NCBI GenBank assembly: GCA_045580305.1
Contig: JAZNNQ010000033.1
Location: forward strand, 1-64,000
Reading direction: 5' to 3'
Length of the DNA stretch: 64,000 bases
From: RGIG7332 sp045580305
GTDB taxonomy: Bacteria; Bacillota; Clostridia; Oscillospirales; JAAYXM01
Below are positions 16,340 to 24,490 of the stretch, one piece after another. A model generated the notes under the pieces. The model was given only the letters and a program-made list of their open reading frames with translations, searched no databases and had not been told where the DNA came from. Each line of letters begins with the position of its first letter. Position 1 is the stretch's first letter. The position numbers and the translations under genes are program-made.

Positions 16340-17983
16340 TTATTTCCTCCTATCTTTGATATTTTGGCTCTCTAAAGCCTCGTCAACGGCTGAATAAACA
16401 AGGTTAACAATCGCATTGGCAAGGTTTGAGTTGCCTCCGCTCTGCTCTCCTGCTCCGTTTGCCGTTCTTAACTGTTCATTTTCAACGGTCAATTTATCCA
16501 CATTTCGTGCATACTCGCTACCGTTGAGCTTGACAGCCTCCGCCTCGTGTGTAGAAAGTCCGTGCTCAATAGCAGAAACAGCAGCCGCGACCTCTTTTGT
16601 CGGGTCTAACTGTCCCTGTGAGGGGCCTATCCACTCACTACCAAGGTAAGCCTGTCTTATAATCGGATCTGTTAAGAAACCGGGAGCGGAAATTCTGCCC
16701 CTTGCAACCGCCTCGGTGAGCCATATCTCATAAACAGGCTTGCAAAAATCATCTGCGAGCCATTCTCGGCGCATTCTGAAACCTTTCCAAGCCTCAAGCA
16801 ATGCCGCACGGCTTGCACTATAACTTGAATTAAAGGACATCAAAAGAAGATCCGCCGGGATTTCAAGAGCCGCGCCCACCTGCTCACAAAGTGCCCTGAT
16901 GAAACCATCAAAGCCTGTGTGTGGGTGTGTGGGCTGAACTGCATTGACAGTCTCTCCCGGCTCAAGGAAATTGACAGTACCGTTACCCATCTCAATCTCG
17001 TTGGGGTCTTTGCTGACCTCACCGCTGACACCATCGCCACCGCCAACCTCATTAAAGGGGTTTTCGGCATTGTTGCCCTCGGTAGTAATAAAGATCGTGA
17101 AGAATGATTGCACCATAGCCGCCATTATTTCAGCCTCTGTGTATCTCCGCATTTGGAGTAGGGGCTCAATGGCTTGTGCAAGGTACGGCACACCGCGATA
17201 CTGTTCGGGGCGTTCCGTGTCCATAATGTGCAGGATGTTAGGCAATCCTGTTTCCTTGCCGTAGGCTGATACCCTGACGAACTTCTCCGGCTCTCCGTCA
17301 TATTGGTAGGGGTAAGTGTTGGCGATGTGGTAAGCCACAACAGCACCATTCTTATCTACCTCAACACCATCATAGATGGTATTGCCGTTTTCAAGTTTGG
17401 CGGTGGTTATATTCGTAAGGAGGGGGTTGTTCATCACCTTTCCGCCTGTAACAGCGGTGGGAGTTCTCACCCTGTCCGCCTCAAGAATATGCAACCGCAA
17501 TGAGTAAGGCATCAGAGGGGTAGGATCTGCCCTTTTAATCAAGGCAAAGACATCGCCACTCATAGGCCAAGAGAGGGCCACAAGCTGTTGCATTCCGTAG
17601 AAATTGTTAACTCCGGTAGCATCACAAGCCTGTTTCCTCTGCGCCCACAGGTTGAATTCCGCCTGTGTTTTTCTCTGCCATTCCTCCGCCTGCTCTTTGG
17701 TAAGCCCCAAAGTGTCGCGGTCAATGGTTGCCTTTAATTTCAGCCCTGCACCGACAATATTTGTCCTCTGTCTCTTGAGCGCCGCTGTTGCAATGGGAGC
17801 ACCCATATAGAGCATTCTTGACCTCTGCCGTAGAGTGTAGTTATTGGCATTGATATCCTCGGATGCACTACCACTTTCCACATTGAAACCTTTCAAAGCC
17901 CTTTTGGAGTGGCTTGCTCCTGCTTGAGAATAGCCCTTGTTTATAACAGGCTGAACGATATATGCCTGTTTCACTTTTTGCAT
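16340..17983 (-). CDS. Portal protein, lambda gpB family
   Basis: 547 residues. Family text includes LRQRSRMLYMGAPIATAALKRQRTNIVGAGLKLKA, VEVDKNGAVVAYHIANTYP, and EIPADLLLMSFNSSYSASRAALLEAWKGFRMRREWLADDF. The dodecameric portal is the DNA gate at the special vertex. The last 70 residues are polar and helical (ENEQLRTANGAGEQSGGNS). It precedes the protease as in lambda B-C. Confidence 0.95.
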   Translation of the reverse strand: MQKVKQAYIVQPVINKGYSQAGASHSKRALKGFNVESGSASEDINANNYTLRQRSRMLYMGAPIATAALKRQRTNIVGAGLKLKATIDRDTLGLTKEQAEEWQRKTQAEFNLWAQRKQACDATGVNNFYGMQQLVALSWPMSGDVFALIKRADPTPLMPYSLRLHILEADRVRTPTAVTGGKVMNNPLLTNITTAKLENGNTIYDGVEVDKNGAVVAYHIANTYPYQYDGEPEKFVRVSAYGKETGLPNILHIMDTERPEQYRGVPYLAQAIEPLLQMRRYTEAEIMAAMVQSFFTIFITTEGNNAENPFNEVGGGDGVSGEVSKDPNEIEMGNGTVNFLEPGETVNAVQPTHPHTGFDGFIRALCEQVGAALEIPADLLLMSFNSSYSASRAALLEAWKGFRMRREWLADDFCKPVYEIWLTEAVARGRISAPGFLTDPIIRQAYLGSEWIGPSQGQLDPTKEVAAAVSAIEHGLSTHEAEAVKLNGSEYARNVDKLTVENEQLRTANGAGEQSGGNSNLANAIVNLVYSAVDEALESQNIKDRRK

Positions 17984-18015
17984 TGTCTTTTTACCTCCTT
18001 TCGTGTGTATTTTTT

Positions 18016-18066
18016 AAGCGGAAACAGGGGGAGAATAAAGGAGCAACTTCTCCCACCGCACCGCTT
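18016..18066. other. Stem-loop before the portal gene
   Basis: AAGCGG (18016-18021) pairs with CCGCTT (18061-18066), and inside it GGGAGAA (18029-18035) with TTCTCCC (18048-18054). No T run follows on either strand. It lies in the 109-base gap between the fiber-like module and the portal gene and may shape mRNA stability or processing. Confidence 0.4.
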
Positions 18067-18070
18067 TATA

Positions 18071-18106
18071 TGCAAAAGGGCTGTGTGTATCTCTACACAT
18101 CAGCCC
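18071..18106 (-). terminator. Terminator-like hairpin at the end of the host-recognition module
   Basis: GGGCTG-TGTGTA (18078-18089) pairs with TACACA-CAGCCC (18094-18106, one bulged T), followed on the minus strand by TTTTGC. The stop codon of the gene at 18093 lies within it. As it precedes portal and capsid genes it must be leaky, relieved by antitermination, or mark a formerly independent unit. Confidence 0.6.
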
Positions 18107-18293
18107 CTATTGCCATATTTTCATCTGCGGTGAACATTTCCGCGTATTCTTCCTCGGTGATTTCGTAAAAGCCATCAGAGGAAAGACCAACCTCAAGTGC
18201 AATCTCCTTGCCGTAGATTTCTGCGCCATCGGTAACCATCTTGCCCTCATCGGCAAAAAGGTGTGTTCTGCCATCAATTACTTTAACTATCAT
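18093..18293 (-). CDS. Small XkdX-like protein of the displaced fiber module
   Basis: 66 residues from ATG 18293 behind GGGGGTGGG; a longer frame from 18326 would overlap the preceding gene. The C terminus FYEITEEEYAEMFTADENM is of the type seen in small proteins that follow fiber genes in Firmicutes phages, and is repeated at 2115-2192. The front half (HLFADEGKMVTDGAEIYGKEIALE) is polar and beta-like. Function unknown. Confidence 0.65.
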   Translation of the reverse strand: MIVKVIDGRTHLFADEGKMVTDGAEIYGKEIALEVGLSSDGFYEITEEEYAEMFTADENMAIGADV

Positions 18294-18304
18294 CAGCCCA
18301 CCCC

Positions 18305-19000
18305 CTATGCCTTTGTAAATGTCCAATTAGGTTTTGTGGCTATAAGATCATCCCATGATGAATATTCGGTAGTTGACCAATCCGCATTTGTGATTGCTGT
18401 GGTAGAGAATGCAATACTCTTACCTGTTGCGGTATTGGATAGATGTTCAACGATGCTAACCATACTCTGTGCGGTAAGTTTTGTACTCTGTGTAAACTTG
18501 GTTGATACAGGGATTTCACCCTCTATTGTTATGTTCTCCAGTGATGCCATATTAGTAAACCAATCACCCATACTTGTAATACCACTACCGAGTATCAGCT
18601 TGCGGATTGTTTTAATACTTGAGCCATAGAAAACAGAAGCATTCGCACCGCTTATGGTAATCGGTACAAGGGTATCTGTAACATATGAACCACCAAACAT
18701 ATTTGATGCACCGTTTGCCGCACAAACAATAGGGTGCTTCGGGTTGTATGTTGTGCCACTTTGCCAACCTCTACCGGAAAAGTAGGTATTATAATATGTG
18801 CGATTTCCATTTTGCTGTAAATCGTCCCAAACCCTGTCATATTCAGCCTGTTTTCCCTCTTCGTAGCCCTCAACCTTGCCTTGTTCTCTGCCATCAGCAA
18901 GCCCGGCGGTATAACCCATCGCCTCGCCTTGCTGATAACCTGCCTCATACACTTTCGGCACATTCTCCGCTACTATAGTGAGTTTCTCTGCTATACTCAT
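18305..19000 (-). CDS. Surface protein with BspA-like leucine-rich repeat region
   Basis: 231 residues. An N-terminal helix (residues 1-55, EAGYQQGEAMGYTAGLADGREQG) has repeated Gly spacing seen in many phage surface proteins of Clostridia. Residues 95-190 carry degenerate BspA-type LRR units (VPITISGANASVFYGSSIKTIRKLILGSGITSMGDWFTNMASLENITIEG). The end (TEYSSWDDLIATKPNWTF) is typical for this group. The type fits host or mucus contact. It overlaps the previous gene by four bases. Its place between W and portal is unexpected. Confidence 0.7.
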   Translation of the reverse strand: MSIAEKLTIVAENVPKVYEAGYQQGEAMGYTAGLADGREQGKVEGYEEGKQAEYDRVWDDLQQNGNRTYYNTYFSGRGWQSGTTYNPKHPIVCAANGASNMFGGSYVTDTLVPITISGANASVFYGSSIKTIRKLILGSGITSMGDWFTNMASLENITIEGEIPVSTKFTQSTKLTAQSMVSIVEHLSNTATGKSIAFSTTAITNADWSTTEYSSWDDLIATKPNWTFTKA

Positions 19001-19782
19001 TCGGCATCACCCCCGATATAAGCCTCCTGCAATGTGAGAATGGCATCAATGGCGGTGTCAATATCACCCGTAACAGTTGTCGAGATTTCCTCGACAAGTG
19101 CTTCCTTTTCCGTAAGGGTGTAGTAGTCCTTACCCTTTACAGGGGTGTAGCCATCTGCACCGTCTTTGCCATCCTTGCCGTTGATACCGTCTTTTCCGTT
19201 AAGACCATCGGAGCCATTTTCACCAACACCGCGCCAACCTGAATCAATATACTCCTGCTTTTCTGCATCCCATACAAACCAATTCATATTGGTGCCGATA
19301 ATCGGCTGATGAGATGCGGCATTCTCCGCTCTGCCGGCTGCCGCTTCTGCTTTCTTGATCTGCTCTGCAAAGACATCAACATAGCTCTCACTCTCGCTCT
19401 CGCAATCGCAAAGAGCCTCCGGGGCTACATCAATGTAAAATGTCGCACTTGTAATGCGCTTGCCCTCCGCATCGAATAAGGAAACCTCCGTCTTGGCAAT
19501 ACCCTGTGCGGTAAATGCCTGTGGTTTCGGTGCAAAGAGCACAGATCCTGCGCCCTCTATCTCGCCATCAGAAACACAATAGGTGTTATCTGCCTTGGCA
19601 ATCTTCAATATTGCCGTTGAGCCCTTGGGAATGGTGTAAGGGATATGTGTCTCACTCCACTCGCCCACCTTGCGTTCAAACAGATGCACCCGGAACTTTG
19701 CGCCTGTATCGTGGCATTTAATTGTTAACCTCTTATCGGGGTCATCCCTGCCGATGCAGAGGTTAATATTATAGGTTATCAC
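18997..19782 (-). CDS. BppU-like baseplate/fiber protein with collagen-like stretch
   Basis: 261 residues. The N-terminal 130 are beta-rich (FRVHLFERKVGEWSETHIPYTIPKGSTAILKIAKADNTY, EVSLFDAEGKRITSATFYIDV), matching the N-terminal domain of baseplate upper proteins that hold receptor-binding proteins. A helical segment (DVFAEQIKKAEAAAGRAENA) leads to a short collagen-like run with G-x-D repeats (GKDGINGKDGKDGADG), and YTPVKGKDYYTLTEKEALVEEI, a common stalk end. Normally tail genes; here it lies between gpW and portal. Confidence 0.7.
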   Translation of the reverse strand: MITYNINLCIGRDDPDKRLTIKCHDTGAKFRVHLFERKVGEWSETHIPYTIPKGSTAILKIAKADNTYCVSDGEIEGAGSVLFAPKPQAFTAQGIAKTEVSLFDAEGKRITSATFYIDVAPEALCDCESESESYVDVFAEQIKKAEAAAGRAENAASHQPIIGTNMNWFVWDAEKQEYIDSGWRGVGENGSDGLNGKDGINGKDGKDGADGYTPVKGKDYYTLTEKEALVEEISTTVTGDIDTAIDAILTLQEAYIGGDAE

Positions 19783-19800
19783 TATGTATCAACTCCTCTC

Positions 19801-20058
19801 TCACCAATCTCGCGGAATTACACCAACAGCCTTGCGCCTGCCTCCGCCGTTGAGTTGTGCATTTAGGGCATCGATCTCTTTTTCAAGCCCTGCAATCTCT
19901 TTTTTGAGTTTCTCAAGGTCAAATTTCGTGAGGTTTCTGCTACCAATCGCGTAAGATTGTACCTGACCACTCAAAAGAGCAAGGTATGCTTTCCGCGCCT
20001 CCTTTAGGGATGCCTGCCTAAACTCAAGCCGTTCCTTTAATTCTGCTCTGCTTGCCAT
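19801..20058 (-). CDS. Head-tail joining protein gpW-like (DUF6148)
   Basis: 85 residues with the characteristic layout MASRAELKERLEFRQASLKEARKAYL, then QSYAIGSRNLTKFDLEKLKKEIAGLEKEIDAL and a basic end. It corresponds to lambda gpW, which plugs the portal after packaging. It lies between terminase and portal as in lambda (A-W-B), except that three module genes now sit between W and B. Confidence 0.85.
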   Translation of the reverse strand: MASRAELKERLEFRQASLKEARKAYLALLSGQVQSYAIGSRNLTKFDLEKLKKEIAGLEKEIDALNAQLNGGGRRKAVGVIPRDW

Positions 20059-20076
20059 CGTTTCTTACCTCCCTTT

Positions 20077-22023
20077 TTACCAATCTCCGCCCGATGCGGT
20101 GTTATTATTTCGCACCCTGCGCCTTGTTCTCGGTGCAGGGGCTTGTTTTTCTGTCTGTGGCTGTGCCGTGCTTGTGGCTTTAAGTTTCTGCTCCACAGCA
20201 TCCATATCAGGATCAAGTACCCTCAATGCCGCATATGCATAGTTACGGCAATCAAGAGCCTCGTTGCGTTCGTGTCCGGGGATTTTTTCCCAAGCATAGC
20301 GAGTGCGCCCCTTGTCGTGCTTTACTGTCAAGGTCTCGGACAAAAGACCATTGAAAAAAGTAAGGTCATAGCCTTGCTCTGCTCTTATGGGAAAGTGGCA
20401 ATATTTCGGCCCTGGCTCCATTACCTTGAGTGAGCCCTTGAGGATGTCTGCTTTGCCTGCATCTACACCTATTGTGTAGAGCCAAACCTTACCGACAGCG
20501 CGGCCATTTGCCATAATGTTAACCTTGCTCGGTGGTTTGATGAATGGGATATCATCGCCACCCTTACCCTTAATGGCAAAAACTCTCCTGCCCTGTCGCA
20601 TCGCGCAATGGCGGTAAACACTCTGTGTCTTGTGTCCGCCACTATCAACGAATGTAAGGGAGATTTTCAATCCTCTGCCGTTCTCAAACAGGTAAAGGTG
20701 ATCTATAACCTCATCCAACCGCTCCCAAGTGTCAGCATCGTTGGCATCACCCATAATGACGCCCTTTTTAATGCCCCAACTCTCGCCGTAGTGCCCCCAA
20801 CCGACAACCTCATACTCAAGGCGATCATCCTGTGTATCGACACCACAGGTCAGAACAAGGACACCCTCGGGCAATTCAATAGGTGTGCCATCTTCTCGGT
20901 TGCCGTAGTCCTCGCGCCGGGAGAGGTATGTATCCTCATCCTCAAGATCTCCGCGCTCCTCCCACAGCTTGCCAAACATTGTGTTGTAAATTACCTGCAA
21001 TTTTCGTGGATCTTTTCGCGCCCGTAGGAATGAATAAACCATCTCGCTCCAAGGTTGCCATGGTGAGGCAAAACCATTAAGCCAAAAAGAGCGATGCCCA
21101 CCTGTCGGCAAGTCCAATGCCGCCGGGTTTTCCATCACCCATTTTTGAGGTTGTCTCCTTATTTCCGCCTCGCTTGACAGGCACCCACAAGACGGACAAC
21201 ACCAATTCACGGATTTAACCTTGTAATCGATCTTGCGCCCTGTTTTTATCGTGTCAAAATCAAATTTTATATCGTTAAAGTCGATTTCGTGCCACTCTCC
21301 GCAATGTGGGCATTGATGGCACCATCTTTCTCGCGTTCCCTCATCGTAAGCCTCCGCAATCGGGCTTGAGCCCTTAATTGTGCAGGTGGAAACCTCGACA
21401 AGTTTAGCATTGTAGTAGGTTGTTGTTCTTTTCCTTGCCAATTCCCAAGGATCGCCCTCTGTTCCTGCTGATAATGCCCATCTGTCGCGCTCATCACCAA
21501 AAACACAGCGCACAGGGGTTGATGCAAGGGCTGACGGAGAATTGGAGCCGACAATCGACAATGCACCGCCCGGAAAAGATTTCTCTTGCACGGTATTTGA
21601 ACTGTCGCGCCCTTTGGCTGCCGCCACCTTATCCCTCAACCTCGGACAATCGCGGATCATCGGCGCAATTCTTCTCTTTGAGAACTTCTTTGCATCGTCA
21701 ATATTCGGCTGAATATAAAGCAAAGATGCCGGGTCTTGGTCTATCGAGTAGCCCAAGCAATTAAGAATAAACTCACTCTTGCCGACCTGTGAGGATGCAA
21801 CAACAGTAATGCGCCTGACCTTTGGATCTGTGTAAGCATCCATAGGCTCCACAAGGTAGGGTGTGCGCTCATTTCTCCAAGGGCCTGCCTCTGCACTACT
21901 CTCTCGTGATAACACCCTGTATCGTGCGGCCCATTGGCTGACCGTCAAATTTTCAGGGGGCCTGAATTTGGCAAAGGCGATGCTTGCGGTCTTATCAACC
22001 GCCCTCATTCTTTTAGGTGTCAT
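20077..22023 (-). CDS. Terminase large subunit, lambda gpA family
   Basis: 648 residues. The ATPase has a Walker A variant in VVASSQVGKSEF (near 78) and a Walker B-like FGDERDRW. A Cys4 zinc element is visible as CPHCGEW...CCPSCG (220-265). The nuclease domain carries CGVDTQDDRLEYEVVGWG and TFVDSGGHKT. GpA-type terminases cut at cos or package by headful starting at a defined site. ATG 22023 is chosen because AAGAGGG lies eight bases before it; the GTG at 22032 is part of that ribosome site. Confidence 0.95.
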   Translation of the reverse strand: MTPKRMRAVDKTASIAFAKFRPPENLTVSQWAARYRVLSRESSAEAGPWRNERTPYLVEPMDAYTDPKVRRITVVASSQVGKSEFILNCLGYSIDQDPASLLYIQPNIDDAKKFSKRRIAPMIRDCPRLRDKVAAAKGRDSSNTVQEKSFPGGALSIVGSNSPSALASTPVRCVFGDERDRWALSAGTEGDPWELARKRTTTYYNAKLVEVSTCTIKGSSPIAEAYDEGTRERWCHQCPHCGEWHEIDFNDIKFDFDTIKTGRKIDYKVKSVNWCCPSCGCLSSEAEIRRQPQKWVMENPAALDLPTGGHRSFWLNGFASPWQPWSEMVYSFLRARKDPRKLQVIYNTMFGKLWEERGDLEDEDTYLSRREDYGNREDGTPIELPEGVLVLTCGVDTQDDRLEYEVVGWGHYGESWGIKKGVIMGDANDADTWERLDEVIDHLYLFENGRGLKISLTFVDSGGHKTQSVYRHCAMRQGRRVFAIKGKGGDDIPFIKPPSKVNIMANGRAVGKVWLYTIGVDAGKADILKGSLKVMEPGPKYCHFPIRAEQGYDLTFFNGLLSETLTVKHDKGRTRYAWEKIPGHERNEALDCRNYAYAALRVLDPDMDAVEQKLKATSTAQPQTEKQAPAPRTRRRVRNNNTASGGDW

Positions 22024-22579
22024 CGTCTGCACCCTCTTGAATCTCGCCCCATCCCTGCCGTTCCATTACGCGCTTTTTGTATTCCTCGGGGTTATAGCGG
22101 TAATCAGCAAGGTTGTTGAGTACATAATAAACCTCTCTCTTGACGGTTTCCGCCTGTTCGGCTGCCGTGTGTTCCCCTGCAAGGTCAACGGCTAACTTAT
22201 TCGGCATTGCAAGGAGCAAACCGCGCAAAAAGAGGGTGTGATCTGTGAATATAGCCTCCACATCCTCCGCCCTGTGCATCTTGCCCTGAATCTCCTTGAG
22301 CTCAAGCCTTGCAATTTCCGCCTTGCTCTCCTTGATGGCAACCTCGCTCCGGAGTTTGTCCTCCTCAAGTTGCGACATCTTTTCCTTTTTGGCTCTGCCG
22401 TTGGCTTTATCCGAGAGATATTTTATGTATGCCTGAATGGTAGGGATAAAATCATATTTTGTGGGCTTGCCGTTCCCCTTGATAATACCCTCGTCTTTTA
22501 ACTGTTGAACTCGGCGAGTGGTAACACCAAAAACCTCGGCAATCTTCTGTGTGCCTTGCATATCTTTTTCTTTTGGCAT
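22013..22579 (-). CDS. Terminase small subunit (Nu1-like)
   Basis: 188 residues from ATG 22579 (GGAGG nine bases before). Residues 7-30 form a helix-turn-helix (TQKIAEVFGVTTRRVQQLKDEGII), the DNA-recognition domain of Nu1-type proteins. A long charged helix (EEDKLRSEVAIKESKAEIARLELKEIQG) and a C-terminal region for binding the large subunit follow. It would recognise the packaging site, probably in the 438-base gap upstream. The stop overlaps the large subunit start. Confidence 0.88.
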   Translation of the reverse strand: MPKEKDMQGTQKIAEVFGVTTRRVQQLKDEGIIKGNGKPTKYDFIPTIQAYIKYLSDKANGRAKKEKMSQLEEDKLRSEVAIKESKAEIARLELKEIQGKMHRAEDVEAIFTDHTLFLRGLLLAMPNKLAVDLAGEHTAAEQAETVKREVYYVLNNLADYRYNPEEYKKRVMERQGWGEIQEGADDDT

Positions 22580-23017
22580 TCCGCCTCGCCTCCTTTTTGC
22601 TTTAACCAAGAATGTTATATATAAAAGGCCACCTCGTCCATAGAAACGAAATGACCTGTTTTTTTGTGTCAAAAATTAGAGGGAATTTGGGCCTCGCCAG
22701 CACCACAGAACAATTCGCCCTCCGGAAGTACCTTTTCATTTCCCTTTGGCAAGTCCTGCGCTCTAAATTTCGGCACTTTATCTTTTTAGAAAGTTGTTTT
22801 ATTCCTGTGGAATTTTAACCGCTTAAATCGTCCGCTATAAGGTCAGTTCTGTTAAAGGTTGACCATATCCCTTTGAAATGGTGTAGCCTCTACCCTATCA
22901 GATAATACAATTTATATAGATTATTAAATAATATTATATAATAAATAATAAATATAGTTAATCTAATTGACATAGATAGGAGCAGGAGATATTCAATAGT
23001 CCCAATAGAGCCGTGCC
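22580..23017. other. Non-coding gap before terminase: candidate packaging (cos) region
   Basis: 438 bases without a plausible gene. The terminase-proximal part contains a compensated hairpin (listed separately). The part near 22900-22970 is extremely AT-rich. In lambda-type phages with Nu1/A terminases cos lies directly upstream of nu1, so this gap is the best place for it. The cut site cannot be recognised by eye. Confidence 0.4.
22626..22657 (-). other. Conserved-looking RNA hairpin upstream of terminase
   Basis: On the minus strand AGGTCATTTCGT (22657-22646) pairs along all 12 positions with ACGAGGTGGCCT (22637-22626) if three G-U pairs are counted, with an 8-base loop. On the plus strand these become C-A mismatches, so the structure is meant for minus-strand RNA. 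TTTTATATATAAC follows, a weak terminator tail. Confidence 0.55.
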
Positions 23018-23677
23018 CTATTTATTCATATATCGCTCCATATAGTGTGCCAATCTTTTGTCAAGCCCCTCATTGATTGCCTTGCTTATGTTGTCCTTGG
23101 TGCGCTCACTACTAACCATCTGCGGCAATGATATTGTCTTGATGGCCTTGATGTCTTTTCTGTTTTGGCTCTTTCTCTGAAAGGGAATGTAGTTAGTTCC
23201 TCCCGCTTGCTTGTTGCCTGTATGCATCAGCATAATGGGAGAGCTATTGCTTGACCTTGTTCCTGACTTTGTGAAGTTCTTTCCAAGCTGTGCCCGCTGT
23301 TTCTTGGAGAGTTTCTTAACCTTACCAAGGGTGGCTTTCTGCCCCTTGAGGATAGATGCCTTGAGAGTATAAGCATTTGCTCCCGGTGCCTTTGGTGTCA
23401 TTCCAAAGTGTGTGGGTGTAAGCATTCGACCTGCATAGATGATAGCCGCCTCTTTAGGGTTGCTACCCTTGACCCTAACTGTTCCTGCGGCTCCGTTGCT
23501 TATGTCGGCTTTCTTGATGCCGTAAACCTTGACAACCTCGGCAGATATCCATCCGGGAACTCTTTTGCGAACATCTCCCATTAAAGCCTTGATAGCCTTT
23601 TCGGGAGCTTTCTTCATATCATCGAGTTCCTTTTTGATTGCGCCGAAATCGTTTAATGTAAACCGCTTGTATGCCAT
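23018..23677 (-). CDS. Minor tail protein Z-like (gpZ)
   Basis: 219 residues from ATG 23677. It matches the GPZ family: a helical start (FGAIKKELDDMKKAPEKAIKALMGDVRKRVPGWISAEV), basic beta core (YTLKASILKGQKATLGKV), and the end ISLPQMVSSERTKDNISKAINEGLDKRLAHYMERYM, close to the family text S-x-P-Q-M-V...K-R-x-x-H-x-x-R. gpZ helps finish tails. In lambda it lies between FII and U; here it is about 10 kb away, as first gene of the late operon. Confidence 0.75.
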   Translation of the reverse strand: MAYKRFTLNDFGAIKKELDDMKKAPEKAIKALMGDVRKRVPGWISAEVVKVYGIKKADISNGAAGTVRVKGSNPKEAAIIYAGRMLTPTHFGMTPKAPGANAYTLKASILKGQKATLGKVKKLSKKQRAQLGKNFTKSGTRSSNSSPIMLMHTGNKQAGGTNYIPFQRKSQNRKDIKAIKTISLPQMVSSERTKDNISKAINEGLDKRLAHYMERYMNK

Positions 23678-23709
23678 ACCCTTGCACCTCCCACCTCGGA
23701 GCATAGGAA

Positions 23710-23735
23710 AAGCCGAAAGGTTTCCCTCTCGGCTT
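23710..23735 (-). other. Hairpin with GAAA loop in late leader
   Basis: AAGCCGA (23710-23716) pairs with TCGGCTT (23729-23735) and AGG (23718-23720) with CCT (23725-23727) around a minus-strand GAAA tetraloop. It lies in the leader between the putative late promoter and gpZ; only TTTTCC follows, so it is a leader structure or weak terminator. Confidence 0.5.
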
Positions 23736-23750
23736 AATTCCCTCTGTTAA

Positions 23751-23880
23751 ATTATAATAGCACGGCGTTTTTGTGGAACAATGCTCCTGGCGCGCTCTCG
23801 ATATTGCTCCGATGGTGTAATGCTACCACACAAGTTTACTATTATTCAATGACATTTACTAACATTTACTGACATAGTTA
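23751..23880 (-). promoter_or_regulatory. Candidate late promoter region with tandem repeats
   Basis: A minus-strand TATAAT lies at 23756-23751 without a good -35 (TTCCAC or TTGTTC at wrong spacing), as expected if an activator such as the ArpU-like protein at 26536 is needed. Farther upstream ACATTTACT occurs twice in tandem (23852-23860, 23862-23870) and a partial third copy ACATAGTT follows; these could be activator or HTH-protein sites. Confidence 0.4.
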
Positions 23881-24048
23881 AATCAATCCCTCTTTCTCAA
23901 GTTTATACTGGATGAGGTCTATCAGATAACTTGGGCATTGTCTATCCCCTAAATCCCAACTCTGCACAGTTCTATATGGGATGCCAAAGAACTTTGCAAA
24001 CTGTGCTATATTCATCCCTGCCGCCTGCCGTAATTCTTTAATAGTCAT
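23878..24048 (-). CDS. Small HTH regulator (XRE/Aca-like)
   Basis: 56 residues starting at ATG 24048 behind AAGGAGAAC. Sequence MTIKELRQAAGMNIAQFAKF, then FGIPYRTVQSWDLGDRQCPSYL, is a minimal helix-turn-helix with recognition helix YRTVQSWD. It is the last gene of a short operon of tiny proteins. A lone HTH at the end of such an operon is the layout of anti-CRISPR-associated regulators, and the palindromes at 24683 and 24749 are candidate binding sites. It could also be a general Xre-type phage regulator. Confidence 0.85.
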   Translation of the reverse strand: MTIKELRQAAGMNIAQFAKFFGIPYRTVQSWDLGDRQCPSYLIDLIQYKLEKEGLI

Positions 24049-24135
24049 TTTCGTTCTCCTTTCTACTCAATAGCGGTGTCGGTGTTATCAACCGCATCCT
24101 TTCCGCCGGGATATACCGTCCAGCGCGGTGCTTAA

Positions 24136-24342
24136 CTATAAAACAGACAGCTCAATATCCTCGACCTCGGCAGGTGTAAAACCGAGAGCATACATATCTT
24201 TGGAGGCATTGGACAAGACAACGGATGCCTCCATAGTTAGTTTTTTGTAAAAAAGCTCTGCAAATATCTTATAAGCATTTATTGCGCCCTGCTTGCTGAA
24301 TACTGTTAAATTACCAACTCGCGCGTTCACTCCGTATGTCAT
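24136..24342 (-). CDS. Unknown 68-residue protein of the small operon
   Basis: ATG 24342 lies eight bases after GGAGG and overlaps the preceding stop (TAATG); the GTG at 24357 is part of the ribosome site. The sequence MTYGVNARVGNLTVFSKQGA is followed by a long helix AYKIFAELFYKKLTMEASVVL and an acidic end (ALGFTPAEVEDIELSVL). Soluble, helical, net acidic. I do not recognise it. By place and size it is the main candidate for an anti-defence or host-takeover protein in this operon. Confidence 0.75.
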   Translation of the reverse strand: MTYGVNARVGNLTVFSKQGAINAYKIFAELFYKKLTMEASVVLSNASKDMYALGFTPAEVEDIELSVL

Positions 24343-24428
24343 TACTTTTTCCTCCACATCTGAATTATTACTACTATTGCTACGATGCTCACCGCAATCA
24401 TCGCAAGGTCGAGAATAATATCAACCAT
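24342..24428 (-). CDS. 28-residue membrane peptide
   Basis: ATG 24428 follows GGAGGCAAAAAAG. The peptide is MVDIILDLAMIAVSIVAIVV followed by IIQMWRKK: one transmembrane helix with a basic C-terminal end. The stop overlaps the next start (TAATG), so translation of the two is coupled. Similar micro-proteins occur in many Firmicutes phages without known function; it may be a toxin-like or membrane-targeting peptide. Confidence 0.7.
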   Translation of the reverse strand: MVDIILDLAMIAVSIVAIVVIIQMWRKK

Positions 24429-24490
24429 CTTTTTTGCCTCCTTTTCAATTTATTTGACAATGGCAAAATTTTGTATTATCCTATCTGCAA

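Noticed and set aside
24064..24135. 19-codon frame ATG...ENENDY before the HTH gene
   Set aside because: Ribosome site too close to the ATG and no conserved features; overlap with the HTH start seems accidental.
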